Source of the DNA: Pyronema omphalodes
Taxonomy: Eukaryota > Ascomycota > Pezizomycetes > Pezizales > Pyronemataceae
Direction: 5' to 3'
NCBI GenBank assembly: GCA_024516155.1
Contig: JAJJXM010000008.1
Coordinates: forward strand, 186,001-250,000
Length of the DNA: 64,000 nucleotides
The stretch's first letter is position 1. Each line of letters opens with the position of its first letter. Below are positions 13,717 through 25,900 of the stretch, piece after piece. A model generated the notes under the pieces. That model was not told where the DNA came from. It was given only the letters and a program-made list of their open reading frames with translations, and searched no databases. Position numbers and translations under genes: made by a program.

Positions 13717-14199
13717 ATGGCATCGAAGTACAAAATTCACCGGGGGGTGGTGGTGGGAAAAAGCCTTCCCCTCCCAAAAGAAAACAATGATCTTCCAACC
13801 ATCAACCACAACCACGGGGATCGGCAAAATATCATGCACGGATTTTACGGCTATCGTTTTAGATCGGGGTTATGGGGTAAGATAGCTTTTTTTGGAGACG
13901 GCAACAAAGTGTTGCGCGATGTTATTAATCGATTATTCGATTGGAGGAATCGGTTTGATAGAATAGGAAATTCGGAATACCGCACGGTGATTTTTAGTAA
14001 ACTTGAGTTTGGGGGCCGGGTTTCGGACTTCGGGGTTCGGGCAAGAAATGTTGATAGTTCTTGTATCGGTAAATATGGTAAGACACATCCTATCCAACAT
14101 TCGCAGATGTCGTCATCATCTTCTTCATTAACATCATCGTCACCATCGTCATCACCATCAATGAATATCCAATCGTCTAGATATATTTCTTCAGCCTGA
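13717..14199 (+). CDS. Doubtful orphan ORF, 160 aa
   Basis: An ATG at 13717, in a TATATAATGG context, opens a 160-residue frame. It starts with the basic stretch MASKYKIHRG, has a middle part of mixed composition, and ends in a Ser-rich tail encoded by TCA/TCG-type repeats. A similar-length ORF is open on the opposite strand (about 13851-14351, without an ATG at its first codon), so the open frame may be chance. I recognise no domain and see no intron signal that would extend it. It could be a lineage-specific gene or simply an open stretch in a gene desert. Confidence 0.15.
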   Translation: MASKYKIHRGVVVGKSLPLPKENNDLPTINHNHGDRQNIMHGFYGYRFRSGLWGKIAFFGDGNKVLRDVINRLFDWRNRFDRIGNSEYRTVIFSKLEFGGRVSDFGVRARNVDSSCIGKYGKTHPIQHSQMSSSSSSLTSSSPSSSPSMNIQSSRYISSA

Positions 14200-14860
14200 T
14201 ATATATGGTGTCGAGTTTTCTGAAATGGCGAGGCTCGGATATGTAGCGTTACAAAGTGCGTTACATGCGTACAAAACTTGGAGGATTGAATGTACCCGAG
14301 TACGAGTCCCTTGACGAGGATCAAGAGAACGAGGTACCAATGTTGTATCAAACCTACTGATGCTTATTGATTTATCCGTCGGTTGCGGACAGGACTCATT
14401 GCATGTTTATGATATGATACCGATGTTTCGAAAATTACAGAACCAGTGGCCGTAGCTATCTATTATGTAACGTTAGTAGTTACAATGTTATGTATCCATA
14501 TCGGGATTTGAACGGACTTTGTTTGAGTTTCTCACTACTGCATACCTGCATCAGCAGAAGCCCTTTAATTCTCCGTTACTCTACATATGTGCATAGATAC
14601 TCTACCCTATAGGTGCTACGTTATCGCCCTGCATACGCCGTTGAATCGGGGGAGCACATATAAGTTACTGCATAGATAGTCGATTTACTCTAGGGTAGAG
14701 TAGATTGATACCTACAAAGACCGGGGAGGTGAGTTCATGGTTAACCTAGAGAGAGTAGAATGCCCGAGTGCATAGGCCATTTGAGTCTATAGCACCATAT
14801 GGGTATCATAGTCCATTTCACCGTCGCCACCATACCACAGATAACCCGGACTTCACAAGC

Positions 14861-14892
14861 TACCCGGACTACCCGGACTACCCGGACTACCC
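14861..14892. repeat. 9-nt repeat (TACCCGGAC)
   Basis: Three and a half perfect copies of TACCCGGAC in tandem. Confidence 0.85.
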
Positions 14893-16149
14893 TTGCTTTC
14901 GGGTTCCTCCCCCGGGTCTGGACACGCGGGCACGCGAGCTCGTTCTCCGGCTATAATCGGACATTTGTACGGATCCTTTTAGAGAAGGGAATTATTTTAG
15001 TGCTATTACCTACTACTACAGACTACAGTACCGGGACTACATCCGTTGCCGAAAAATTTCTTGGATTGACCGCCCGCCGCGACCGACCGTTTATATGGTG
15101 GATTCCGATATGCCATATGTAATAGTTCATTCACCATATAGTGGCTATAAGCTAGATCAAACCATTCGGAAGCAATGTCCAAGACAAGCTGCCGAAAGCC
15201 CTGGGAAACTCTTTCTTAGGATCCTTCATCCCAGTTATCCCGAACGTTCCTATCCTGTTACTCCCCGAGAATTGGCCAGTGGCAAATATGGGGGTTTTGT
15301 TAGAGATACATAAAAAAGTCTTTTCATGGCACTTGAGGTAGAAATCAATTAGCCCGGAGGTTTTTTTTTTTCTTTCATTCAAGTTTCGGCTTCGGGAAGG
15401 AAAGCCTTCTTGGTAAGTTCCCCGCCGGTTGGCTTCATTGCAGGAGCGAGATTTTCTTTTTTAAAAAAAGGCTTCCTTCCTTCCATCCTTCCGTACGGGT
15501 TGCTACTTTTGAAACAAAAAAAGTTCTGTTAGATAAGTTCTCGAAAAACTTTAAATTTTTTGAAACCCAGGAGAAACCGTGTTACCCATGAATATCTGCC
15601 GCAAAATTTCCATAAATGAAATAATCGATATATATATCAATCATAATATACCATTTCCATCGGGAAGCTACTGTTTTTTATTCTTCTAATCTGAGATTCT
15701 ATGTATTGTATGTAATAACCCTGACTGGATCCCGATGAACTTCTTTTACATACATCCCACTTCCGTCCGTCGGCATTTGGTTTCGCCCTGTAGAATCTCC
15801 CTCTTGTACCCTTGTCTATACCCTTGTACCTTTTCTCTTCGGGGAATCGCATTTTCCTTCCGTTAAGTTTTCTTTCGTGAAGAAGGCATCAGCTATCTAC
15901 ATATCAACCTTGTTCCCTACGGACGGAACCATTTATCGGATTCGCTACCCATCTATGAAACAAAAAAAACCACCATATTGGCGGGTTTACGGGTTCCATA
16001 GTATCCTTCACCCGGATTCCCAGTTAGGATTGTTTTCGCGGTACCAAAAAAGTTGTCCGGTGGGTTTGAAAAGAAACATACCACGGCTCGATGCGAAGCC
16101 TTCCATGGCACCATATTGGTCGCTCGGAATTGCTCTAACTTGCTCTAAA

Positions 16150-16229
16150 TTGGTCTGGCTTTGTCTGGCTTTGCCGAACTTTGTCTAACTTTGTCTAACC
16201 TTTGTCGGACTTTGTCGGACTTTGTCTAG
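16150..16229. repeat. 10-nt repeat (CTTTGTCNRA)
   Basis: Imperfect tandem units of the type CTTTGTCTGG, CTTTGTCTAA and CTTTGTCGGA, about eight in all. No function is visible. Confidence 0.75.
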
Positions 16230-19200
16230 TGCAAGCCATGAAGTAGGAACAGGTCGGCTCATTGGAGGATCGCGACTCGGCATGGTCCCCCGGCTTGAGG
16301 AGAAAGTACAAACTGTGAAATCCCGTTTCCGTGAAGTCGAAGTGAGCAAAGAAATATACATACCGTCGCCATGTGATAAACCGCGAAAAGCCGTCGTTTG
16401 ATCGAGCCACTTCCATCATATATTTATGTAATTCAAACCGCAATGAGGCTGAATGAAATGAATGAATGAAGGAATGAAGGGGAGTACTTTATTATACTTT
16501 TCAAGTGTGGCTTGTTATTTAGGTTACGGATGTATGTACCATCAATCATCAACGGATCATCGTGAATCGTGATGTGATGGAAGAATCATCTATTAAAGTT
16601 TATTGTATTTTGTATTTTTGTTTTTATTTTTTCCAGTGGCTTGCGTAAGATGGAACTTAAGTTTGAGCACCCATACCCTCCCCTCTTGGTTCATCGTATC
16701 GAAGCTCTAGATTCTATGGGTTTTCGGACCGGTAGAACATACAGCAACCTACGGAGTCAGTGAACTACAATCGGGACCCCGACCGCGATCACTGATATGA
16801 CTACCCTATGTCTGTGCATCTTTCCGTTGACTGCATGTACAGTCCCCGTGCTTTTGTATGTACTACATACAACAAGGTAACGTTACATATGGTACAGACG
16901 ACAGACGACAGAAGATACCTCATTACACGCAGCTGTCGTGCACTGCGGGGAGCATGGTGCGTGCGGGGCTTCTGCGGGGCTGGCTTTCTTTGGATGCTAG
17001 AGACGAGTCGGGCAACGGGCAACAATCAATCACTTCATCGCTATCAAAAGATCATCAACCGAGACTTATAACCAACCGAGACCCATATGTAACGCCGCAG
17101 AATCAAGCCCGCATCAAGCCCGCAGTAATTAAAAGAGAATCAACGCCGCAGAATCAAGCCCGCATCAAATGATCAGCAATACAGAATCTACATACAGTAC
17201 ATAATGTTACAATCAGCAACACCGCAGCAAGCCCGCATCAACAAAAAATTAACTAACAAACAATACCTCCTTACCTCCTTACCTCAAGTATCTCTTATCC
17301 TCGAGTTAAAGCCACATGGTCCGTTACATCTGCTCCATTACCAGGCTCACATCGCAGCTCCAAGCGAAGGGAGTGTATGTAAATAGAACCGAATCGATAG
17401 CGAGCGCACGCGCACTACATCCATAGTTGGATGTTTAAAATAAGATCAGCCAACTTGGCCCATGCTTTCTTTTCCATACAGCATCATAACCATACACCCC
17501 ACATGTTCAAGCCAATAAATACCCCGCTTACACAAGCCCACCCTACGATCCTTCTGATCTTTTACATAACGAGGGAGTCCCCCCCCCATCCATACATACT
17601 TCGGTTTCTGTTCCAACCAACCAACCAGACATACATAGAAAGAAAAGAAAGGCTCGTATGTAAAGGAAAAAAGAAAAATAATCATACACACGGGAATAAA
17701 TATCCGCTATACGACAGCTGGCATAAGGTATAGTTCTTTCCATTGATAGGTTAAATGTTTTTGTTTTTATTCTTATTTTTATTTTTTTGGTGTACCCCAA
17801 GCATCATAGGATCTTCCAACAGGGTGGCAGGGGCACTATATTTCCCACCATGGGGGGTGTGGGGGGAAGTGGTAGGGGTAAGGACGAAGTAAGGTAAAAG
17901 GTAAGGTTTTATAAAAGGCCAGGTAAGGAAGAGGTAAGTACAATACCCCTAGATAAAATAGATAGATACTCCCCTCTCTCTCTCCTTCGGCAGCGTGGAA
18001 ATTCCGTTTTCAGCTCTCGGAATCGTAAGTTACGTATGTAGGGTTTGAGATGGTAGATGGTAAGTTCCCTAGGTTGAGTTCCTAGCATAGCATAGCTTCG
18101 AATTCCCATGGATTTACAGATGGTGCCGACCGGCTACTTTTACATCTTTTGGCGAGGGAACCATCTAGCTAAAGAACAGTATGGTGGCCAGTTTAATGCA
18201 TGCACCTAGGAGAAAAAAATTGGTGAAAAAATTGGCGAGAGCATGAGGCTTTGGTAGCCTTGTTTGTTCATGTATGGTGCACCACACGTGCTACATCAGG
18301 GTGTATGTGTGTAAATTCCATGGGCGATTTCTGAATCTAAATCAAATCAACATATGTATAAGTTGAAGTTACCCGAGTATGTAAATAGATTACATAGAGT
18401 ACATAGAGGATGGTGCACCATACATAGAGTACGTACATACTATGTACATATGTGCCTATGTAAAGAAAAAGCCACAAAATTCATCGCTATGGTGCTGATG
18501 GCTTCTGGTCTATGTCTGTCTTACGGGGTACAGTGCACTGGAATCAGTACATCAAATCCACCCAATCCACCGGTTCCTCGTCCTCGTCCTCGTCATCGTT
18601 CCTCGTCGCAGGCGAAAAAGAAACGATAAACAAGGCTTTCTGTTACTCAAGAAAAAAAAAAGAACCAAAATAAGAAAAAACAGGCTCGAAATATAACAAA
18701 GAACAAGGCTGCCTGCTTTGCTTGGAAGTCTGGAGCTGGACGTTCCATTCATCTGACGGTTGATGGGTGTATCATGTACACATGTGTGTATCATAGCCTG
18801 ACCTGACCTGACCTGACCTAACCATACCCTATTCTCCACGATCCCTCCTTCCCTCCCTTCTATGCAACACCACACAGAAAGAAAGGAAGAAATAAGTATA
18901 AGAAACAGTTTTCATCATCTCAAACCTTCAAGCATCCACAGTAGGAAACATACTCGTGCGAGTAAAGCCTGATCTTTTGTGCAAGCAAAGCCAAAACCAA
19001 AGCCTTCCTCCTCCTGCTCCTCCTCCTTCCCCGGGTAGGAGTGTCGAATCTCGAACCTCGGGGCTTGAGGCTATGAAGCTTGAGGCTTTAGTGTTCTTCG
19101 GGTAGAGTAGAGTATTGTAAAGGAACCTTAACCCAAGCTTAAGCCCCGGACCTTGGATCTTTGCTGTTTCTATTGATATTGCTGTTGCAGTGAGAAGGAA

Positions 19201-20208
19201 GGGAAGGGAAGGGGGAGACTGCCGAAGAACTCGGATACATCATCTGCCGACCTAGGGTTTTCAATAACTACGATGCCACCAGCTGCGTAGCGAGTTCGCA
19301 AAATGTTCGTAAGTGGTATTTTATTTTTGCTGGTGTTGCTGCTGGGTGCTGGTGTTACTGGTTTCGTGTGATTTTTCGGTTGAGCCTTCATTACCCCTCG
19401 TTAGGTGTGTGTCTTGTGTGTCTTGTGTGTCTTTCACGGGGGATGTATGGGTGGGATTTTCCAGGGATTTCCAGGGATTATCGAGCTGTCGTCTGTCAAA
19501 CCAAACCAAACCAAACGTCACAACCAGTTTTTTGCATGAATTTTGGGACCTAGAAAGGGAAAGTGATAGAAACGTGTTATTGGTTTTTCTTTAGTCGGTA
19601 TGTATGTAGCCCTGTTAGCGAGGTTTATGCAACTGCTGGTTGTTTCGTTCCTTCGTTTCCCTGGGATTTGCAACTAGAATGTTATGCACAGTGGGGGGAG
19701 AGAGACCAAACCAAAAATGTGATCACTTTTGTAACACATACAAACACAGGCGGTGAAGATTAAAGATGATTATGTCCCCAACAACAATAAAAAATGTATT
19801 TGCTTATGCTAAAAATTGATAACTTTTTCTGCTTTCGATATTTTACTAAACAATACGACCTAAGCACCCCCACTACCACTTCATAACCACCACTTGATAT
19901 CCTAACCACGTCATCAGACCCTCCTCTTGCCGTCGTAACTCTTAACTTTAACCGGAATAGATACGATTATTGCATAAAATCTAGCATCGACTGATGCAAA
20001 TAGAAAACAAAACGCCAATCTGGAGATTCATGACCAAGCCGTTTTTCCATTGATCCTAACTCCGAATAGCGCCATGACATTACAAGAAACAATGAGAAAG
20101 TCGTAATCAATATTGAATGAGGGAAACGAAATGACCCACAGACAGACCTAAACGGGTATAAGGTGCAAAATTCGCACAGGGAACGCTAGCTGTAAACATA
20201 ATTAGAAG

Positions 20209-21969
20209 TTAGAAGCTGATAAAGTCCTCTTTCAGGATACTATCGTCGGTTTGTCTGTTTCCGGACAGATCTTCTTCTCCTACGATATCTGAGTCGACAT
20301 CGCTCACAACCGATGAGTTGTCATCCTCCTCATCTTCATCACTATATTCAGATGTTCCTTTCGCCAGCTCTGCCGCAGCCGCCGCAGCAGCTGCAACAGC
20401 TGCCCTTCTTTTTCCTGCTCTCTCCGTATGCGGCATTTTGCATTTCGGATCCGAACATTCTCCTTTCTCATCAAATTCTGGACATTCGCGAACATGTCGT
20501 TCGGTACATTCAGAGCCCTTTGAACAGTAACCCAGCATGGCAAACCGGCGACAAACTGGAGCTGCTGGGTTGACTCTCACATGAGCGTATCGACAATCTT
20601 GGTTGGTGCAATTACCACGAATGAAATGGTGACAAACTGGGACGCGATGAGGGGTGGGATCGTGTGATAAATCACACATGTCGCCATCGGGACAAGAACC
20701 TGAAGCTAAAAAGATTTGGCATATAGCCACCTTTTCGGGGTCGTGAACATAAGGGCACACTTGCGCCTTATTGCAGCGTCCTATAAACCGAAAGTTAAAC
20801 CTTTAGTCAGCAACCAACGTAATTAAGAGGACCATGAGGAAGGTATGTATGCAACACGCGAGTAGAAGATGGGCCCGTTGTTATCACAGGAACCCGCTGC
20901 CGCGTATATGAACCGTCCACAGGTAATAATAGTCCAAATATGGAGTCTAGGAAGGCAGTCGATACCATGAATTGTATAGAACTTGCACAGTTCCGTCGAT
21001 TTCTGGTGCCCTAATTTCGATAGTCTGCAGCCCCTTAGCGTCTTTTGAATGGATATACGGATCCGTAAAACTGACCGAGATGCGCGGACGAGACCCGCAC
21101 GAACTAGGTTACCGTTGCGGCTTCGTTGGAACTCCACCCCGCCAACAACAGCCTTCCAGGGAGTGTCGACAGAGTTACCTAGAACAGCGTTAATCGAATC
21201 TCCTTGGGCCAGGTATGGCAGGTGCATAATAAAAAGAATAAAGTCTCTCACCCGATACTCTAACCAACTTGCTTCCGCCTGCGGTGACAAGATATTGTTC
21301 GCCGTTAATATAAACTTTGTGATTGGAGTGGCCCTGATCAGTCTTCAAAAATCGCTGAAGCTTTTGTTTTTCAATCTCAGCTTTTCTATCAGCCCTTTCT
21401 TTACGGGTTTTCTCCATGGCCTTTGCGCGGGCTTGAATTTCTTGATCGTAAATGGAAGTGTTGATCAGCTGCATATGCCTGTCATTTTTCGCCACCCATC
21501 CAGAGCTTGCTGCAGCGGGCTGGGGTTGCTGGGTGGTCGATGATGTTGAAGAGCTTGCTGCGGCTGTGGGTGCTGAAGCAGATCCCCCGCCCGATGTACC
21601 AGTGGAAGGAGTTCTATTATTTATCACAAGTGTTCGATTGTAGACAGCACCTCTGCCGCGTCCAACTCCCCTGGAAGCCCATGCCGCGTGCCCACGTCCA
21701 CGAGGGGGTTGCCAATGGGTTGAACCGCGCCCTCTCGATGCTGCTCCGGTGGTCAGTTTTGTCGGACGATAGAGCGATTTCTATTGATACTGACGATAAG
21801 GTGCATACCCTCCTCGATAGGAGGGTGCAGGAGGCGTTTCGCATTGGTTTCTGTGACGGTTGATTTTGCCTGCACGGGACTGTTAGCAGATACAATCAGA
21901 GGCGACGAGAAGCTACGTACCAGCGACCTGGCTAATTTTTCGTAGTAGTGCTTCACGATCTTCGGACAT
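20209..21969 (-). CDS. Five-finger CCCH zinc-finger protein, ZC3H3/Red5 type
   Basis: Proposed exons are 21969-21921, 21869-21809, 21733-21252, 21178-20966 and 20780-20209 (458 aa). Three introns are solid: 21870-21920 (GTACGT, branch TGCTAAC), 21179-21251 (GTGAGA) and 20781-20965. Five CCCH fingers run in series: C262-x8-C-x5-C-x3-H281, C289-H308, C318-H335, C345-H364 and C368-H386. Before them is a segment typical of the family (GGVEFQRSRNGNLVRAG); after them come an alanine run and an acidic tail. The N-terminal part is RG-rich. ZC3H3 and fission-yeast Red5 are nuclear RNA-binding subunits of exosome-targeting complexes (MTREC/PAXT) linked to poly(A) and mRNA export. One problem remains: with the second exon read straight through, an in-frame TAG occurs at about 21777-21779. 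I bridge it with a 75-nt intron (21734-21808, donor GTATGC, branch CTGAC, unusual acceptor CGAG). That junction is uncertain; the C-terminal half is not. Confidence 0.85.
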
Positions 21970-24900
21970 CTTTGCTGTTCGTTGCGATGGCGTTGAGTGA
22001 GAGCTGTGGATGGTGATGTAAAACGGTAAGCGTGGAGCGGAGAGCGGATGTTCTCTCGCCTCTTTCTTGGAGATATCGGAAGGCTTGGCGCTGCGAAATC
22101 ACATCATGCAGCCAGAGCTCCTGAAATAGCTTGGGTTGTTTAATGCATGACGGGGAACGACAACTGCGCATTCAAGGGCACAGAAACAACAACGACAACT
22201 CTTCAATTTTTGTATAAATTGGGATATTCTTTCAACCATAATTTGGGTTACTCTAAACAACAACTGAACAAAGGAACTCAGTGATGAATACGTCAGGGTA
22301 AAGGAAACAAAATGTCATCAAGAGCTAATAAACACCATATTCGACATGTTATCTCAGAGTTATTTTCTACATCAATTCTTCGCAATTTTGATTTATCCTA
22401 TTTGCCATCTCGCTTTATCATAATACCCTCCTTTATCCCATCCTAGAAGTTTGTTGGGTACTCAGAGGACCAGGCAGCCAGAACGCAATTGCCAGGACGG
22501 TAGACCTTTACATGTTCTCACAGCTCTATTGCTGCGCAGGTAGACTCTTCTAAAACTTTGCGTAATTCAGAACAATTTGGTACCGCGGCAGGAATTCGCT
22601 GCTCAAAAAGTTGGTATTGGCATAAATGGTCAATCCTTTTCTACACATGACAGTCGGAACCACGCCCTCTCTTGCCCAATCGTTAAGAAACACAAAACAT
22701 AAATGCATCGCGCAATATTCTCGGTATCTCATGCTTCTTTACGGTGGTGCCAATTGCCTCCAATGTTGTCAATGTTACACTACCTCATACCCCACCCATT
22801 GCCACATCCACCATCCGTACCTGAGCTATCAGTAATATGCTTACCAGCCCTCTCTCCATGAGTATCAACAAGTACTCCCCAAGTCCCTCACCCCGATTTC
22901 ACAGCTTCAGGTTGATAACGCCTATTTTACTGTAATCGCATTCTACTAGCTGAGGTTGTCTGTGGAGAAATAAATCCAAAAGTAAAATCAATCCCTAGGG
23001 TTTCACGGAAAGTTCAGTATTTTCTTCAACCCTTTTACCACTTCATCTTTTTGTATTAACCAGGCAATATTTGGGATGTTGGGCTTTTGATGACTTTTGT
23101 ATACTATCATAGTAGCTGAAAAATTCAGTTTAAAACTCCATAATGAGACATCGAACACACTATAATACTATTTGTAACAGCCGTTTTAGAGGATGAAGTT
23201 CCCGCTTTCATCAAACCTTACATCATAGTAGGCTCTTGATTCTGAGCTTACCGCTGCGCCGCGATTTGAGAACCATATGTAGTTGTACTGGCTGTTTCTG
23301 CACGCGTTTATTGAGAAGAGGACAAGGATAAACCATGGAGACTAACGATGCTCTCGATCACCGCACCTTTCCTATGGGTCGACGCCGAGTTTTCACGCTG
23401 AGATTCCCTCTGCCTTACTCCATACTTCCTGTACAGTGTGTAAATGTTTTAATTTTAGATTTGCTGAAACAATATTCTACTGAAACTGCTGTCATGAGTA
23501 CCCCTTTTCTGGTGACAACTTCTTTGGCACCGCCTATCTCATTCCTCTCTATGCTCACTTGCCTAAATATGTTAGCTATTCGGAGTGGGTATGAGGACTG
23601 GAGCGGGAGGGGGGGGGGGGGGGGTATTATAATAACCCTCAAATACGTCGCTAGCGACTCCCATGCATGAGCTTATACACTTTTTTTCGATTTACACTGC
23701 ACTTATTTCCTTGCCTTCCTCGTCTTCTTCGCTCTTAAACATTTTCAATCCTGGAGACATTATTCATCTGGGTGTAATTTAGTATGGTATTATCGCTGAT
23801 AGTGGCAGTGATGTGTGTGCATAGGTCAAGACACCTAAAACACATAGTACTGAGATTTCACATGAAAATAGCAACTCGAGGCTGTTGGCAGCCCCAGTTT
23901 CAGTGACATATGACCTCCGAATTCGGCGAGCGAGTCAAACAACGTGAATACGATTGGTTTAGAGAGTGGATTGGATAAATGTCAGCTTTTTCCTCCTCAC
24001 ATGCTCATGCCTTACACATGCCCTGCCCCTATCACGTGATGCTTCAACAACTTGAAGTACTGCTGCGATGCTAATTGTTAATTAGGTCAAGATACAAGGA
24101 CAATTAAGGCGCGGCGTCAGGAGGAATATTCAAGACAATAATGTTTTGTTATATATGCTTTCTCCTCAATTCGAAACCCCCTGCCAAAAAGTGATTGCTT
24201 GCATACACATGCTTCCATAAATTAACAAATCGATAAGATGTTTCTTCCCGATGATCATCGATACATAAGGCTGGACGCAGGGAGGCTCAAATATACCGAA
24301 ATAGTCACGTTGTCAGGTAGTTCAACAACCTCTTCAAAAGAATCGCAGTTACCGCTTTCCAGTGTTTACTTCGCACTAGGTCAACAAAGTTAGCCTATCC
24401 ATAACTTCGGGAGAGCTTTCTTTGTGACTATCACGGCGCTTATCTGTTTCAAGGGAGTGTTCATATTAGAACCGCCAAATAAGTGCGATTTTCGCCTGTT
24501 CCCGCCCGAAACCAACCCGAAAAAAACATCCCAAGCCGGATAGCCCTTTCTTGAAACGAACAAGCGCCCAAGATTTACCCACCGCAATTTCGATCTTCGA
24601 GTGTCAATGAGATTCTGTTCATGAGGCATCAAGACTGTTCGACATCACGGAAGCTTTGTGGAGAATAGAACACCGGGCAAAATCAGTAGTCATAAGGGGG
24701 TTATTATTTGGGAGCCCAAAAATAAAGTAATGTCTTACTTTCTATACATATATTTTTTTTGTAAACAAACAACCAGCTCCAGATTCTCAGTCCCAAACCT
24801 AAAATACCTCATGACGCTAGAGGTACCCCACACAAGATGGCTCAGTGACTTTGCCACGGGACCGGCGGGGAACAACGAGAGTCGTTACCAAAATCGTTTC

Positions 24901-25399
24901 CTTTTGTTTCCAGTCGACTCCCACAAAGGGTGGCCACGTGGAAAAAAGTGCGGGAACTTAAATTACGAACCGCCATAACTTTATCGTACCAGACTAAAAA
25001 CGAAGTTAATCATCTGAAGAGCGAGCCCTTAACCCTGAGCCCTGTGCACGGAGCACTTCACAGACAGTACACACTCGCCAACCGCCTAAGCGGACAGCTC
25101 CACCTCCACGAAACGCCTGAAACGCGACCCTGAGCTGCAGAATCCTTTACTTAACCCCGTACGCATACCCGCCTCCACTGCATGGTCAACTTGCTAACTA
25201 TTTTGAGCTCTTTCAGAAACCTGTGGCATCTCAGCTATACGGAAAACCGGCTCTCCGAGGAGCTTCGCTACGGAAAGATCATGAGACCAATCGGTCTATC
25301 TTCCTGCCCGAACACCTTTAAACCAGTCGAGGATCAATGAAGATTGCATTGGACGGCTTTGGCGGCGTCGATCACGGCTATTGTGCTTAGATCATTGCG
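21970..25399. other. Gene-free region
   Basis: No gene is supported. The first few hundred bases are the likely promoter and leader of the leftward CCCH gene. The sequence is moderately AT-rich, with a 16-base G run at 23609-23624. ORFs at 23335-23670 and 24658-24978 have no recognisable motif. Confidence 0.5.
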
Positions 25400-25900
25400 G
25401 CAAATCAGTCTATCGGCCCGGTCTACATCCGTGTCTTAATGGTCTGCTTTTCGTGCAACCGACGGGTAGAATATCTATGGACATCTGTAATTTGCCCCGC
25501 TAAAGTACGATGGTCTTCGTTACAGCTACTCGCTTATGTCGTTCGATTGGACCCTGGGTTATGAGCTTCCCGCGGCTCGCGTGCTTCAGCTTGTCGATTA
25601 CCTATCGATATGAGCACATGCTTTAGGGCGACATATCGTCTACTTACTCTAACTAAGACTCTTCGGCCGGTTTCGAGCTCAGCCCCGTCGCCCGATACCT
25701 GGAGCTATTACAAACCCCTCAGTCCGGTGTGAGATAGGTCTTGGAAGAATTCTGGACTTATGTCACTCTAGAATACCTATCCAGTCTCCTCCAGCGTAGG
25801 AGTCTGTGCGTTACATTGGGCTTGACCGATTCCAAATGTACGCGCATGATATCGAAGATCAGTGGCAAGAATATTGATTACATCTCTCCTAATATCACTC
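25400..25900 (-). pseudogene. Possible degraded SRPK-like protein kinase relic
   Basis: Read on the minus strand, short pieces in different frames, in the expected order, resemble the start of a fungal SRPK-like kinase domain: NSSRYRA at about 25709-25689, VLVRVSRRYVALK at 25659-25621 (the kinase VAxK lysine motif), and HNPGSNR near 25563-25543, recalling the HPGS segment that precedes the hinge in this group. Stops and frameshifts interrupt all of it, so no product is made. The match is by eye, short and possibly chance. It sits just left of a GC-rich island that may itself be a repeat-element remnant. Confidence 0.2.

Larger units (their letters stand above)
14200..20208. other. Gene-free region
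   Basis: No gene is supported. Short ORFs at 15095-15313 and 15877-16188 have protein-like composition but no recognisable motif and no consistent splice partners. The region has small tandem repeats (14861-14892, 16150-16229, a CCTCGT run near 18578), A/T-rich stretches, and two GGTGCACC palindromes at 18276-18283 and 18412-18419. The last few hundred bases before 20208 probably include the 3' untranslated region of the CCCH gene. Confidence 0.5.

Noticed and set aside
15095..16188. Two plus-strand ORFs (15095-15313, 15877-16188) with protein-like composition
   Set aside because: No recognisable motif, no consistent splice signals to join them, and the frames do not agree with each other.
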